64,000 bases of DNA from Schaalia sp. lx-260 (GCF_021083645.1 NZ_JAJNRQ010000002.1:310001-374000); one strand, 5' to 3'. Positions 28,665 through 38,398 are shown, counted from the stretch's first letter. The notes: generated by a model not told the origin, from the sequence alone. A program made the numbers and translations.

Positions 28665-29369
28665 ATGCGTATCGTTATAGCTGGTGCTGGTTCTGTGGGA
28701 CGTACCGTTGCTTTAGAACTTATTGATCGTGGCCATGAGGTCACACTCATTGATAACGCGCCCGATCAGATCCGGGTGGCTTCTGTTGCTGACGCAGACT
28801 GGGTTTTAGCAGATGCGTGTTCTCCTGATGTTCTGCGTGAATCTGGTTTAGAACAAGCCGATGTTTTAGTTGCTGCGACAGGTGACGATAAAGCAAATCT
28901 TGTGATTTCGTTACTTGCAAAAACAGAATTCGCAGTCCCGCGTGTCGTAGCCCGCCTAAATAATCCAAAAAATGAATGGCTTTTTGATGGTGCTTGGGGT
29001 GTAGATGTCCTAGTATCCACTCCAAAAATCATGACTGCACTAGTCGAAGAAGCAATCAGCGTGGGAAGCCTTGTCCGCTTATTCACTTTCACAGCGGCCA
29101 ATGTTGCTATGTATGCCCTCGTGCTACCAGAAAATTCACCGACTATCGGAAAACGTGTAGGCGATATTGACTTCCCACAGCATGTTGTTCTCTCTGCAAT
29201 ACTACGCAACGATTACCCGTTGTCACTGGGCTCAGATGACGTATTAGAAGCTGGCGACGAGCTCCTTTTGCTTTTACCTGAAACAGGTCAGGAAGTACGT
29301 GAACATGTCATGTCGCTATTGACTGTTCCTTCACTTTCAGACTCTGAAGATTCTTCTGAATCCGAATGA
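28665..29369 (+). CDS. ceoC: RCK potassium-regulatory protein (TrkA/CeoC-like)
   Basis: A 234-residue second RCK protein with IAGAGSVGRTVALELIDRGHEVTLID at the N-terminus and a TrkA-C domain near the end (PTIGKRVGDIDFPQHVVLSAILR). It forms an operon with ceoB. The C-terminal tail is acidic and serine-rich (SDSEDSSESE) beyond the TrkA-C domain. The last 82 bases overlap, tail to tail, the 3' end of the DUF3159 gene on the other strand; no terminator lies between them. Confidence 0.9.
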   Translation: MRIVIAGAGSVGRTVALELIDRGHEVTLIDNAPDQIRVASVADADWVLADACSPDVLRESGLEQADVLVAATGDDKANLVISLLAKTEFAVPRVVARLNNPKNEWLFDGAWGVDVLVSTPKIMTALVEEAISVGSLVRLFTFTAANVAMYALVLPENSPTIGKRVGDIDFPQHVVLSAILRNDYPLSLGSDDVLEAGDELLLLLPETGQEVREHVMSLLTVPSLSDSEDSSESE

Positions 29370-30028
29370 GGAATAACCGGCGCTAAAAGGAGCCACGTTC
29401 CCCAAGCGGCAACAGCAAAAAGAGGAAATCCTAGAATAATTTTTACTATACCAAGCTCAGGTACTTTGCCCCAGAACCACAAGGGAAATTGGACCCAGAA
29501 CCTCACTAAGAATACTGCTGCCCACATCCAGGTGGCTACCCATACACGACGGCGTAAAGACGCGTAATTTTCATCTGACCACCATGTGCGCGGCAGAGAA
29601 TACATGTAGCCGATAAAAATACCAATAAACGGACGTCTCATAGGCATCGACAGAAGAAGAATGGCCGCAAAAAAGGCTGCCGTTACCAGACCTGCCGCGA
29701 AAAAATCTTCACCACGTCCTGTCCAAGAAGCCCAAAATACGCCAACAGCAACCCCACCTACTGTTCCCGGCAACGATTTCAGCATGGATTGTTTTTGCAC
29801 CAAACGGATCACACAGAAAACCACAGCCAAAGCCGCAGCTGCGATCAATGCGTATTTGACGTGACGGGTAAAAGAAAAAATAGCGATAAAAACTGCTGCT
29901 GGTAGTGAAGATTCCAGCATTGCCCGCCATCCACCTACAGCTTCATACCATGAAAAAGAATCGGAACCGAGTTGCCCAAAAATTCCGGACTTCCCTCGCT
30001 GAGCTAATCTCTGTGGGGTGGTATTCAT
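29288..30028 (-). CDS. DUF3159 family membrane protein
   Basis: A 246-residue membrane protein with about six hydrophobic segments. FSWYEAVGGWRAMLESSLPAAVFI and SMPMRRPFIGIFIGY, and the place after the RCK pair and before an OB-fold gene, identify DUF3159 (Rv2693c-like). Function is unknown. The C-terminus ends in an unusual Ser/Glu-rich tail (SDSEESSESESEG) that is read from the same DNA as the acidic ceoC tail on the other strand. Its ATG overlaps the stop of the OB-fold gene (ATGA). Confidence 0.85.
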   Translation of the reverse strand: MNTTPQRLAQRGKSGIFGQLGSDSFSWYEAVGGWRAMLESSLPAAVFIAIFSFTRHVKYALIAAAALAVVFCVIRLVQKQSMLKSLPGTVGGVAVGVFWASWTGRGEDFFAAGLVTAAFFAAILLLSMPMRRPFIGIFIGYMYSLPRTWWSDENYASLRRRVWVATWMWAAVFLVRFWVQFPLWFWGKVPELGIVKIILGFPLFAVAAWGTWLLLAPVIPHSDSEESSESESEGTVNSDMTCSRTS

Positions 30029-30423
30029 AGTTTCTCCGCAGCAATAAGACGATATACAGGATTAATAATCACATGGTGACTATTACTTATTCCTACGACA
30101 CCTTCAACACGTAGACGAATGCCTACACGTATCCCAGGAATATTTTGACGACCAGTCCAGGCTAATTCAATTGTCCCCGTTGAGTCACACAAGGCGGCGC
30201 GTAAAACAGTGGGGCTGCCTGCAGGGGAATAAGTTATTGAAACTACTGTGCCATAAAGTAATACTTTTTGACGAGGACGTATATGAGCAATCCTTTGCGC
30301 TTCCTCAGGAAAGTCACACACATGTCCGAAACGAGGCTTACGCGACGCAAGAGGCAGCTGATTTCCTTTACGAACCTGCTGAGTACGCCGAGCCAAAACT
30401 CTGCGTTTAAACACGTTGAACAC
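30025..30423 (-). CDS. OB-fold nucleic-acid-binding protein (Rv2694c-like)
   Basis: A 132-residue basic protein. The first 35 residues are rich in Arg/Lys; the rest has the strand pattern of a small OB fold (VLLYGTVVSITYSPAG, ALCDSTGTIELAWTGRQNIPGIRVGIRLRVEG), as in RecG-type wedge domains. It probably binds single-stranded nucleic acid; the partner is unknown. It lies between DUF3710 and DUF3159 with 4-base gaps or overlaps, so it is within one operon. Confidence 0.8.
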   Translation of the reverse strand: MFNVFKRRVLARRTQQVRKGNQLPLASRKPRFGHVCDFPEEAQRIAHIRPRQKVLLYGTVVSITYSPAGSPTVLRAALCDSTGTIELAWTGRQNIPGIRVGIRLRVEGVVGISNSHHVIINPVYRLIAAEKL

Positions 30424-30427
30424 GAAT

Positions 30428-31069
30428 TTACTCTGCTACTTCGCGCGGCATATGTACAGGCAATGACTCTAAACGCGCACGTGGTTTGTCATCGCGGACA
30501 ACAACTATGCGGTCAATAAACTTTTCAATCTCTGCCATTTGCGCGGGAACATTCACAGCAGGACCAAGTATGTCAATACGCGCAAACCATCGAGGCCCTT
30601 CACATCCAATGATACGCATATGTGATTGCGCACTACCGCCATCGGGCATCTGCGAGGGAACTACTGTCCGTAACTCCGTACCATAACGGCCTTCAGACTC
30701 AGTAGCTTGTGCTCCTTCGGCCTGAAATGCCTCAATGATCTGTTGGCGTATTTCCTGCCACACGCCCCCTGATCGAGGAGCCGCCGCAACACTGATCTGA
30801 AGCCCTGAATTTCCCAAGAACACCAAAACCCTCAGGATAGTGTCTGTACCTTCAATAGCTTGAGACTGAATTTGCATACCTGGGACAACGGGAAGCTGTA
30901 AAGATCCCATATCAACATAACCCACAGAAAAATCCACTTCATTCTTACTGCGTGGTCCTGGTTGGTTCCAGATAGGATCCTCGTCTAGTACAGTGGGCCG
31001 ACGAAATTCATCAGCAGCATCATTGTGGAATTCTGATTCTTGCGCTTTTTTCTTGCGCGAAAAAAACAT
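30428..31069 (-). CDS. DUF3710 family protein
   Basis: A 213-residue actinobacterial protein of unknown function. GSLQLPVVPGMQIQSQ, the centre GVWQEIRQQIIEAFQAEG and GPRWFARIDILGPA match DUF3710 (Rv2696c-like). It is soluble with a basic N-terminus (FFSRKKKAQ). It begins nine bases after the DUF4193 stop with GAGG as ribosome site; a GTG just before the ATG is a second possible start. In mycobacteria dut and DUF3093 lie between this gene and DUF4193; here they are absent. Confidence 0.85.
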   Translation of the reverse strand: MFFSRKKKAQESEFHNDAADEFRRPTVLDEDPIWNQPGPRSKNEVDFSVGYVDMGSLQLPVVPGMQIQSQAIEGTDTILRVLVFLGNSGLQISVAAAPRSGGVWQEIRQQIIEAFQAEGAQATESEGRYGTELRTVVPSQMPDGGSAQSHMRIIGCEGPRWFARIDILGPAVNVPAQMAEIEKFIDRIVVVRDDKPRARLESLPVHMPREVAE

Positions 31070-31078
31070 CACAATGCC

Positions 31079-31381
31079 TCAGATAGCACATTCGGTGCAT
31101 ACCGGCTGACCTGAATCATCGGTGTATGCAAGCTGAGAAGTGTGGTGTACAAGGAAACACTGAGAGCACGTAAATTCATTTTCTTGGCGCGGCACCACAT
31201 GGACTGTCAGTTCTTCTTTCGAGAGATCAGCACCAGGCAATTCAAAATTTTCCGCCGCTTCATTCTCATCTTCATCCACATTTGCCGAACCCACATCATT
31301 GCGACGCGACTTCAGTTCCTCAATGGAATCCTCAGCGACCTCGTCCTCATTTTTTCGTGGAGCATCGTAATCGGTAGCCAT
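31079..31381 (-). CDS. DUF4193 family zinc-ribbon-like protein
   Basis: A 100-residue acidic protein with a C-terminal zinc-binding pattern, CSQC...CTEC, in the context ENEFTCSQCFLVHHTSQLA. The N-terminus MATDYDAPRKNEDEVAEDS is typical of the DUF4193 family (Rv2699c-like). Function is unknown. Start ATG at 31381 has AAGGA eight bases upstream. It heads the minus-strand operon DUF4193-DUF3710-OB-DUF3159 and is divergent from sepH. Confidence 0.9.
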   Translation of the reverse strand: MATDYDAPRKNEDEVAEDSIEELKSRRNDVGSANVDEDENEAAENFELPGADLSKEELTVHVVPRQENEFTCSQCFLVHHTSQLAYTDDSGQPVCTECAI

Positions 31382-31619
31382 ACCTGTAGTCCTTCCCGTC
31401 AGCACGAAACAGCATATGCTCGTGGGTCGTGTAGCGCAGGAAAGATACCATATTTTTAAGCGAACAGAAAATCCGTACCTTATTTTGATAAAAAGTAACA
31501 CTCATTTACGCCATTTTTTAGTCTCAGCGCAGGCGATCATCGACACGCTCAGCTCAAATACCCTACTATCTGTCTTTTTCTGAAAGAATCTGTGGGAATA
31601 GTCTGTGGGAGGTATCCAA

Positions 31620-32681
31620 TTGATTGAGCTGGACCTACTCGGCGTGGGAGCAGATGGTCAGACACTTGTCTTTACCGACGCCCAAGGAGAACGCTACAGC
31701 GTTCCGATCACTGATGAGCTGCGTGGATCCGTACGTCGAGATCGTCCGCATCTGGAAGCAATTCCCTCCCCCAGTTCATCCCCGTTACGTCCTAAAGACA
31801 TTCAGGCCCTTTTACGAGCAGGGGCGACAGCTCAAGATATCGCCCACGAACACGGGCTTGAAATTCAGCAAGTCCTGCGCTATGAGGGACCTGTGCGAGC
31901 CGAGCAAGAGTACGCGCTCACACGTGCGCGGCAATCCCGTATCGGTAATGAAGCGGACTCCCCCATCATGGGAGAACTTGTTGTTGACAGGCTAGCTGCC
32001 CGAGGCGTGGATGCACATTCACTGGTATGGAGTGCCCGCCGCGAAAATCAAGCTCCCTGGCAGATTTGTCTCACATTCATACAAGGTGCCAGCGAACATG
32101 GTGCGCACTGGACACTTACCTCATCTGGCACTGTTGAAGCAATAGACCAAGAAGCACAGTGGCTCACAGAAACTGTCACCCAAACACCTTCATCATCAAT
32201 TTTTACACCGCTGACACCGGATACATCACGTAGCACTGAGGACTTGCGTACTGAAGATCTACGCGCACGTGATAACCTCATCGATCAACTAAATGCAGTA
32301 CGCGGAAAACGCCAACCTATCGAATTTGAATCAGATGACGACGAGTTGATTCAAACCGATACTTTTGATGAGCCGACACCTGTTCCTCACTCACAGGAAT
32401 CATCCATTTCTGCGCAAATTTACTCTTTAACAAATGCTCGTTCAGCACCGCCAGAGCACAAGCCTGAGGACTCCTCCACGCAACCTGAACAGGTGGATTC
32501 ACCTGTAACGCTGACACATACTGAAGCTGAGCCTCCTATCGATGCACCAATAGATGATCTTTTGCCCGGAATGGAAACTTTAAGCGCAAATATGCCTTCC
32601 GCGGAAACTCCAAAGAAAAAATCAAAACGCCGTTCAGTTCCCTCATGGGATGAAATCGTTTTCGGGTCTAAAAACTCATAA
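31620..32681 (+). CDS. sepH: Cell division protein SepH
   Basis: A 353-residue protein of the SepH (DUF3071) family, which promotes FtsZ assembly in actinobacteria. The N-terminus IELDLLGVGADGQTLVFTD and the helix-turn-helix-like segment LRPKDIQALLRAGATAQDIA followed by GLEIQQVLRYEGPV are characteristic. After about residue 180 it is low-complexity, acidic and Pro/Thr/Ser-rich, ending in KKKSKRRSVPSWDEIVFG. Start TTG at 31620 is chosen because GGGAGG lies about seven bases upstream and the family N-terminus begins there. Confidence 0.88.
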   Translation: MIELDLLGVGADGQTLVFTDAQGERYSVPITDELRGSVRRDRPHLEAIPSPSSSPLRPKDIQALLRAGATAQDIAHEHGLEIQQVLRYEGPVRAEQEYALTRARQSRIGNEADSPIMGELVVDRLAARGVDAHSLVWSARRENQAPWQICLTFIQGASEHGAHWTLTSSGTVEAIDQEAQWLTETVTQTPSSSIFTPLTPDTSRSTEDLRTEDLRARDNLIDQLNAVRGKRQPIEFESDDDELIQTDTFDEPTPVPHSQESSISAQIYSLTNARSAPPEHKPEDSSTQPEQVDSPVTLTHTEAEPPIDAPIDDLLPGMETLSANMPSAETPKKKSKRRSVPSWDEIVFGSKNS

Positions 32682-32794
32682 ACACAGCCACTTTTCACGC
32701 TCAGTGTCTTGATTGGCTCATTCAGTTTTTCTGTGTGAAGTATTTGTGCGCATAGCAGGAACGTGAATACTAAAAATCTTTTTTCTAGGCTCTT

Positions 32795-34033
32795 TCATGC
32801 TAAACGAATGACTGGAATATGCATCTCCGCAGATGTTAAGGACCCATGCACTCCCGTCAGATTTCTTGCTTGCTCATTTTGTGTACGCGAATCCACGATG
32901 CCGCCTCTGCCTCGTGAAAAAACAACAAAATCACCTACCTGGTCTTTACCGGGGCCTTCCCCTATAAGATCAGTGATATTTTCGGCAGGAACAATCCATG
33001 CGCGCTCTCCCAAGAATTCAGACCAACGCTCGTATGTTTCCCGCTGCGTCCCTGATTGGCAATGCACATGAACAGCTCGTGTTTCCCCAGCAACAATCCG
33101 TACAGATTCACTCAAAGCCGCAATCATTGAGCAATCAATCAGATTCTTTTGATCGACATTAACCATGCCATGATCGGCTGTGAGCAACGCGCACGTATCT
33201 GAAGGAATCTGACGCAAAAGATCCGACAGACCCGCATCAAAATCTTCTAAAGCATGTGCCCACTCATATGAGTGAATCCCTTTTTTATGTCCCACATGGT
33301 CGATGTCTGACCAATACAAATAAACGACAGGAGTACCCGCACGCAGTTCTCGGACTGCTTCACTACAACGCTGTGCCCACGTAGAAGCCGGCACATGACG
33401 TGCTCCGCGTAAAGCAGCCCGTGAAAGACCTGAACCGGAAAAAGTAGCCGGAGTGATAACGACGCTGTGACATTCGTACTCAGCGAGACGAGAAAAATAT
33501 GGTGTGACGGGCTGCCAAATGGAAGGGTCGATTCCTTCACGGAAAGCAAGCAGATTCATTACTTCATCATCAACAGCCACAGAATATCCGGTCATGCGAG
33601 TACGCCCCGGCTTTTCCCCTGTCGTGAAAGCTGTGATAGCCGCAGCAGTGGTCGAGGGAATGACAGTGTGTGCCTTATATGTTGATGAACGTAGCGAACG
33701 TAACGTCGGCGCATGACCATAGTGAGTGCTCAGGGCCTCATAACCTAAACCATCCACCATAATCAGCAAAATACGTTGCGCCTTATCGCATCCAATACGG
33801 GCCGTAATATCCGGTAAAGCACCCGGTAAGTTCGGGTCGAGCGCAGCAATTGCAGCTCCAAAAATCTCTGTCAGTTGCAGGTCTTTTTCACACGGAATAC
33901 AGGCATCCTCATACTGTGAAGGCAAGTTCAAGGCAGGTACTTCCCCTATTTTGGCGGATTCAACCGTATCGAACGTAGCACTTTGTTTTTGCGAGTTTTC
34001 CTTTGCCAATGACCTATTTGCCATATGAGTCAC
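32795..34033 (-). CDS. Alkaline-phosphatase-superfamily nucleotide pyrophosphatase/phosphodiesterase
   Basis: A 412-residue metal-dependent phosphodiesterase-like protein. The metal and nucleophile motif is ILLIMVDGLGYEAL...VIPSTTAAAITAF with the Thr nucleophile; the second metal site has SDIDHVGHKKG, and LLTADHGMVNV completes the set. It lacks a signal peptide and is probably cytoplasmic. The substrate is unknown; actinobacterial homologues are annotated as nucleotide pyrophosphatases. Start is GTG at 34033 behind AGGAGGAG; MANRS at 34024 is possible. Convergent with sepH and followed upstream by DUF5998. Confidence 0.85.
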   Translation of the reverse strand: MTHMANRSLAKENSQKQSATFDTVESAKIGEVPALNLPSQYEDACIPCEKDLQLTEIFGAAIAALDPNLPGALPDITARIGCDKAQRILLIMVDGLGYEALSTHYGHAPTLRSLRSSTYKAHTVIPSTTAAAITAFTTGEKPGRTRMTGYSVAVDDEVMNLLAFREGIDPSIWQPVTPYFSRLAEYECHSVVITPATFSGSGLSRAALRGARHVPASTWAQRCSEAVRELRAGTPVVYLYWSDIDHVGHKKGIHSYEWAHALEDFDAGLSDLLRQIPSDTCALLTADHGMVNVDQKNLIDCSMIAALSESVRIVAGETRAVHVHCQSGTQRETYERWSEFLGERAWIVPAENITDLIGEGPGKDQVGDFVVFSRGRGGIVDSRTQNEQARNLTGVHGSLTSAEMHIPVIRLA

Positions 34034-34081
34034 TGTATTCGTCTCCTCCTGCTTTGTCGCCGCACAACGCGAAATGACACG

Positions 34082-34624
34082 TTACCTGTTATTTTGCTTC
34101 CGTGCGAGAACTAAAGCTATCTGGTCAGCAAAAGTTTGAGCATTTTCAAGGGCTTGCGGGCCATCAGCGGCCTCAGATACACGAATCCTGAGTTCTTCTT
34201 TTGTTAAAGCTCCAGAAAAACCATGTTCACCTAAGCAGGGTGAATCTGCACACCGAGTAGGCGCTATGTCAATGTATTGGCTTTGCCCTCCCTCAAAAGA
34301 AAGAATGATCTCTGTTGCGCCTTCACCATGGTAAGGACGTTCGATGACTTCACTTATTTTCATATGTGTTAAAGAATCCAACGCATACACAACTGTAGAA
34401 ACACGTGCTATACCTTCATCATATTCATGAACATGTAAGTGAACAAAAACCGTGTCGCTCAATGCCATGACGCTCAAGTGACGGAAAAACTTACCTTCAT
34501 GAAAATCAGTATCAAGCTGGTGGATCAGTGCTCGCGCCTTTGCTCCGCCTAATGCCCGCTCTAAAGCACGGCTCACAATTTCAGGAAAGAATCCCCAACT
34601 CTCAATATGTTTTCGTGTATTCAT
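34082..34624 (-). CDS. DUF5998 family protein
   Basis: A 180-residue actinobacterial protein of unknown function that stands beside parC and the phosphodiesterase gene in many relatives. The acidic segment DTVFVHLHVHEYDEGIARVSTVVYALDSLTH is beta-rich. Two cysteines occur in APTRCADSPCLGEHG. No membrane segment. It is divergent from parC and 48 bases upstream of the phosphodiesterase start, so the two minus-strand genes are probably co-transcribed. Confidence 0.82.
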   Translation of the reverse strand: MNTRKHIESWGFFPEIVSRALERALGGAKARALIHQLDTDFHEGKFFRHLSVMALSDTVFVHLHVHEYDEGIARVSTVVYALDSLTHMKISEVIERPYHGEGATEIILSFEGGQSQYIDIAPTRCADSPCLGEHGFSGALTKEELRIRVSEAADGPQALENAQTFADQIALVLARKQNNR

Positions 34625-34693
34625 CCCTCACATTGTGTCCGTAACCGGCGTGGGAATCGAAGCAGAATACCTCAACATGTGGACAATTAATTT

Positions 34694-37162
34694 ATGCGTA
34701 CACAAGAACAGCCTTTACCGCTTGAGAACGACGCGAATATCCGCGAGATTGATGTCTCTGACGAGATGCGCACAAGCTTCCTTGAGTACGCCGTATCTGT
34801 TATTCATGCCCGCGCTTTACCTGATGCCCGTGACGGACTGAAACCTGTCCAACGGCGCATCCTTTTCCAAATGGACCAAATGGGTCTGCGTCCCGACAAA
34901 GGACATGTGAAATCACAACGTGTCGTTGGTGAAGTCATGGGTAAACTCCATCCGCATGGTGACTCAGCTATTTACGATGCCCTTGTACGTTTAGCACAGC
35001 CTTTCAACCTGCGTGTTCCCCTTGTCGATGGTCATGGGAATTTTGGTTCTCTTGACGATGGTCCCGCTGCTGCACGTTACACAGAGGCACGCCTTGCCGG
35101 AGCAGCGATGGATTTAGTAACAGATCTAGATGAAGATACCGTTGATTTTGTCCCAAATTATGATAATCAATTCATGCAGCCAGAGGTTCTTCCCGCTGCT
35201 TTTCCTCAGCTTTTAGTCAATGGTGCTTCCGGTATTGCTGTCGGCATGGCAACAAATATTGCCCCCCATAACCTCGCAGAAACAATCGCTGCTGTATGTC
35301 ATCTGCTCGCGCATCCTGAAGCCACAACTGAGGACCTTATGCGCTTCATTCCGGGCCCTGATTTACCTGAAGGAGGAGTCATCGTCGGCCTTGAAGGGAT
35401 AAAAGAGGCCTATGAAACAGGGCGCGGTACTTTCCGTACACGAGCAAAAGTCACCATTGAACGTGTCAGCGCACGACGCACTGGTCTTGTGGTAACAGAA
35501 CTACCCTACATGGTTGGACCCGAAAAAGTCATTGAAAAAATTAAAGAAAATGTGTCTTCAGGACGATTAAAAGGTATTTCAGCTGTCCGTAATCTGACAG
35601 ATCGTATCCACGGGCTGCGACTTGTCATTGAAATTAAAAACGGCTTTAATCCTGAAGCTGTCCTACAACAGCTCTATCAGCGCACACCTTTGGAGGATTC
35701 TTTCGCAGTGAATGCGGTTGCCTTAGTTCAAGGACAGCCACGCACGTTAAGTCTGAAAGAAATGCTCAGCGTTTTTCTGGATCACCGTCTCACTGTGACC
35801 CGCAGACGCTGTGAATTTCGTTTATCAAAGAATCGTGACCGTCTGCACCTTGTTGAGGGGCTCCTTGTCGCTGTCCTTGATATTGATGACGTTATTGCAA
35901 TTATTCGTTCCTCAGATAACGCAGAACTTGCTCGTACCCGTTTAATGACGGCATTTGATCTTTCAGAAACTCAAGCACATCATATTCTTGAACTGCGTTT
36001 ACGCCGCCTCACAAAGTTTTCTCGTTTAGAACTTGAAAGTGAACGTGATGAACTCAATGCTCGTATCGCTGAGCTGGAAGAAATCTTAGGCTCGCAAGAC
36101 TTACTCAATGAGTGTGTGAGTACTGAATTACGCGAGGTCGCCGCACGTTTAGGTACTCCACGTCGTACTTTGCTTTTAACGAGTGCAGGCGGTGAGGGTA
36201 TTTCTGCGGCAACAGATGCAACATTGGCAGCTGCTTTACCTGCTACCGGACGAGGTGCACGCGGTTTAGCTTTAGAAATTGCCGATGAGCCCTGCACTGT
36301 TGTTTTATCGGCTTCGGGGGGCCTTGCCCGCATTGAAGGCAATGACCCTATTGAAGTGGGTCCGCGAGCCAGTCATGATGGTTGGCGCTCTCAGATTCCA
36401 TCTTCGGTTCGATCACAGGTCGCAGTTGTAACCGCTGATGGTATTGCACACCGTATTGATGTTGTTGATTTACCTGCTCTGCCCCGTTTTGACACAGGTT
36501 TGTCTTTAGCGGCAGCAACTCCTGCTTCACTGCTTGTTCACAGTGACCATCCTGCCGTTGGTTTATTTGATCCTGAAAGTAACGCAATTATTGCCATGGG
36601 AACAGCCCGCGGCACAGTTAAACGTTTGAAACCTGATGTTTTACAACGCGACGAATGGGAAGTTATTTCTTTAGATGAGGGTGACTATCTTGTAGGTTTT
36701 GATATCTGTACTGATACTGATGACCTTGTTTTTATTACCTCTGACGCGCAATTATTACGCACTCCCGCTGCGAAAGTGCGCCCTCAGGGACGCACTGCAT
36801 CTGGAATGGCTGGCATGAAAATATCAGACTCAGCGCTTGCTCTTGGTTTTTGGGTGGTTTCTGCTCCTGATGAAGCTGTAGTTGTAACAGTTGCGGCAGC
36901 TGAAGGTGCTTTACCTGGTACGGGACAAACTACTGTGAAAGTTACACCTTTTTCTGTTTTCCCTGCGAAAGGTCGAGGTTCCCAAGGCGTACGTGCGCAT
37001 CGTTTTTTGCGCGGCGAAGACCGTTTAGATATCGCTTGGGCAGGATCGCATTATGCGCGTGCAGCCAGCGCAGATGGCTCCCCTGTTGAGCTTCCTGCAC
37101 AGGATGAACGACGTGATGGCTCGGGGACTCCCTTAACTTTTGCAATTTCCACTATCGGATAG
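34694..37162 (+). CDS. parC: DNA topoisomerase IV subunit A
   Basis: An 822-residue type IIA topoisomerase A subunit. The catalytic Tyr129 lies in AAARYTE. The quinolone-determining region [10 protein letters not shown] has Ser91 and Asp95, the susceptible-type residues. The C-terminal beta-pinwheel has weak repeats. It is called ParC rather than GyrA because it is separate from gyrB and stands in the parE-sigA neighbourhood, as in Streptomyces; gyrA is normally beside gyrB near oriC. A DnaA-box-like TGTGGACAA is eight bases before the ATG, with no Shine-Dalgarno. Confidence 0.9.
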   Translation: MRTQEQPLPLENDANIREIDVSDEMRTSFLEYAVSVIHARALPDARDGLKPVQRRILFQMDQMGLRPDKGHVKSQRVVGEVMGKLHPHGDSAIYDALVRLAQPFNLRVPLVDGHGNFGSLDDGPAAARYTEARLAGAAMDLVTDLDEDTVDFVPNYDNQFMQPEVLPAAFPQLLVNGASGIAVGMATNIAPHNLAETIAAVCHLLAHPEATTEDLMRFIPGPDLPEGGVIVGLEGIKEAYETGRGTFRTRAKVTIERVSARRTGLVVTELPYMVGPEKVIEKIKENVSSGRLKGISAVRNLTDRIHGLRLVIEIKNGFNPEAVLQQLYQRTPLEDSFAVNAVALVQGQPRTLSLKEMLSVFLDHRLTVTRRRCEFRLSKNRDRLHLVEGLLVAVLDIDDVIAIIRSSDNAELARTRLMTAFDLSETQAHHILELRLRRLTKFSRLELESERDELNARIAELEEILGSQDLLNECVSTELREVAARLGTPRRTLLLTSAGGEGISAATDATLAAALPATGRGARGLALEIADEPCTVVLSASGGLARIEGNDPIEVGPRASHDGWRSQIPSSVRSQVAVVTADGIAHRIDVVDLPALPRFDTGLSLAAATPASLLVHSDHPAVGLFDPESNAIIAMGTARGTVKRLKPDVLQRDEWEVISLDEGDYLVGFDICTDTDDLVFITSDAQLLRTPAAKVRPQGRTASGMAGMKISDSALALGFWVVSAPDEAVVVTVAAAEGALPGTGQTTVKVTPFSVFPAKGRGSQGVRAHRFLRGEDRLDIAWAGSHYARAASADGSPVELPAQDERRDGSGTPLTFAISTIG

Positions 37163-37299
37163 CTCCGCCTACTGTCCTGTTAATTGACGCATAAAAAAAG
37201 ATAAGCGTATAAGCTCATTTCTCGGAGGGATACTGACCAGGCTTTCTCTTTATTGTTGTGCGTATAAGAATACAAGCCACGTACAGGATATTTATGTTT
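37163..37299. other. Convergent spacer between parC and the first GNAT gene
   Basis: No gene and no clear hairpin terminator. The short repeat CGTATAAG occurs twice here, without obvious meaning. Confidence 0.3.
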
Positions 37300-38343
37300 T
37301 TATATTTCAATGGCGTATAGACGCGATTGCCCGACTGTGCGAAAACCCAGGTAGTCATATACAGCCAGAGCACCTGAATGATTTGCTGATCCGATACCCA
37401 CGCCTATACGTTCCATACCATTTGCAGCCTGAGCCCGCATAGAAGCGACAACTAATCCCTCCAGCACATGTGAATGACGATATTCTTGATCTACGCACAT
37501 CTGATCAATATATCCTTCACGCCATCCCAATGCGATCCAGTCCTGCACATAACGTGAGGCCATGAGGAAACCTGCCATACGCGGACGGTCACCCCGACGA
37601 TCTAAAGCAACAAATGACCATTCAGGAACAAAACCTGTACGCCCCATCAGCCATTGTTTTGAGGTCAAGGGTGGACGGCCCCACTCTTGTTCAGAAATAC
37701 GATTAGCTGTTATACGAGCGGGTTCTTCCCACTGTTCAGCCCACGGTTCGATACTGAGCCACGGGCCAAGATCAGATGTATGTGGAATACTATTCAAGTT
37801 CGCACGTAGTTCATAGTAGGTGCGTGCCCAGTGGAATCCTCGTTGTTGTAAGTGTTGTTCGTGGTCTTCTTGTCCGGCTTCCACCACAGCCACAATTTGA
37901 GCAGAACCCACCCCATCATTTTCAGCAAGTAAAGTTCGCGCAGTCAGTTCCTGCCATTCCACAAGGGATCCTCCTAAACCGATAGAGCGGAAAGAAGGGT
38001 CCACACCACCTTGGCATACACATTCAAGATGACCCGGATTACGTAGGGTCACCTGAGCAAAAGCAACCATACGTCCTTTTGCCATGCCTTTTGTCGCAAA
38101 TCCAGCAACTCCACGCCACAGTACAGTTGAATTCAGCATCTCAGCGACTTCTTCCGTGGATGTACGGAAAGGAGGATTGTCACGCGCTTCAATACGAGCA
38201 AATAAGTTAGCTAATAAGTACACATGTGAAGCTGTCAATTCATGCCATTCAACCCCGTGATGTGAAGGTGGGAATGGCACTGTTTCCGGTGCTCCTGCTC
38301 GCACAGACAGCGGAGGTAGGCCCGTCGATGACGCTTCTGACAT
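37300..38343 (-). CDS. Two-domain GNAT-fold acetyltransferase-like protein
   Basis: A 347-residue protein with two GNAT-like halves. The first has CVCQGGVDPSFRSIGLGGSLVEW; the second has YIDQMCVDQEYRHSHVLEGLVVASMRAQAANG, in the place of the acetyl-CoA loop, and ends with SGALAVYDYLGFRTVGQSRLYAIEI. The R/QxxGxG/A loop is degenerate in both halves, so activity is uncertain. Size and two-domain layout recall mycothiol synthase MshD, but the identity is unproven. Start MSEASST is chosen for AGGAAC upstream. A homologous gene lies 55 bases upstream on the same strand. Confidence 0.72.
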   Translation of the reverse strand: MSEASSTGLPPLSVRAGAPETVPFPPSHHGVEWHELTASHVYLLANLFARIEARDNPPFRTSTEEVAEMLNSTVLWRGVAGFATKGMAKGRMVAFAQVTLRNPGHLECVCQGGVDPSFRSIGLGGSLVEWQELTARTLLAENDGVGSAQIVAVVEAGQEDHEQHLQQRGFHWARTYYELRANLNSIPHTSDLGPWLSIEPWAEQWEEPARITANRISEQEWGRPPLTSKQWLMGRTGFVPEWSFVALDRRGDRPRMAGFLMASRYVQDWIALGWREGYIDQMCVDQEYRHSHVLEGLVVASMRAQAANGMERIGVGIGSANHSGALAVYDYLGFRTVGQSRLYAIEI

Positions 38344-38398
38344 ATGTTCCTTTCTCATAGCTTAGATAGCGTGAATCATTTTAATAATGACACTGATA

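Noticed and set aside
32317-32698. Minus-strand frames within sepH
   Set aside because: They mirror the low-complexity 3' half of sepH and have no start signals.
34694-37162. Calling this gene gyrA
   Set aside because: It is not next to gyrB and stands in the parE-sigA neighbourhood; ParC is the better call, although sequence alone cannot fully separate them.
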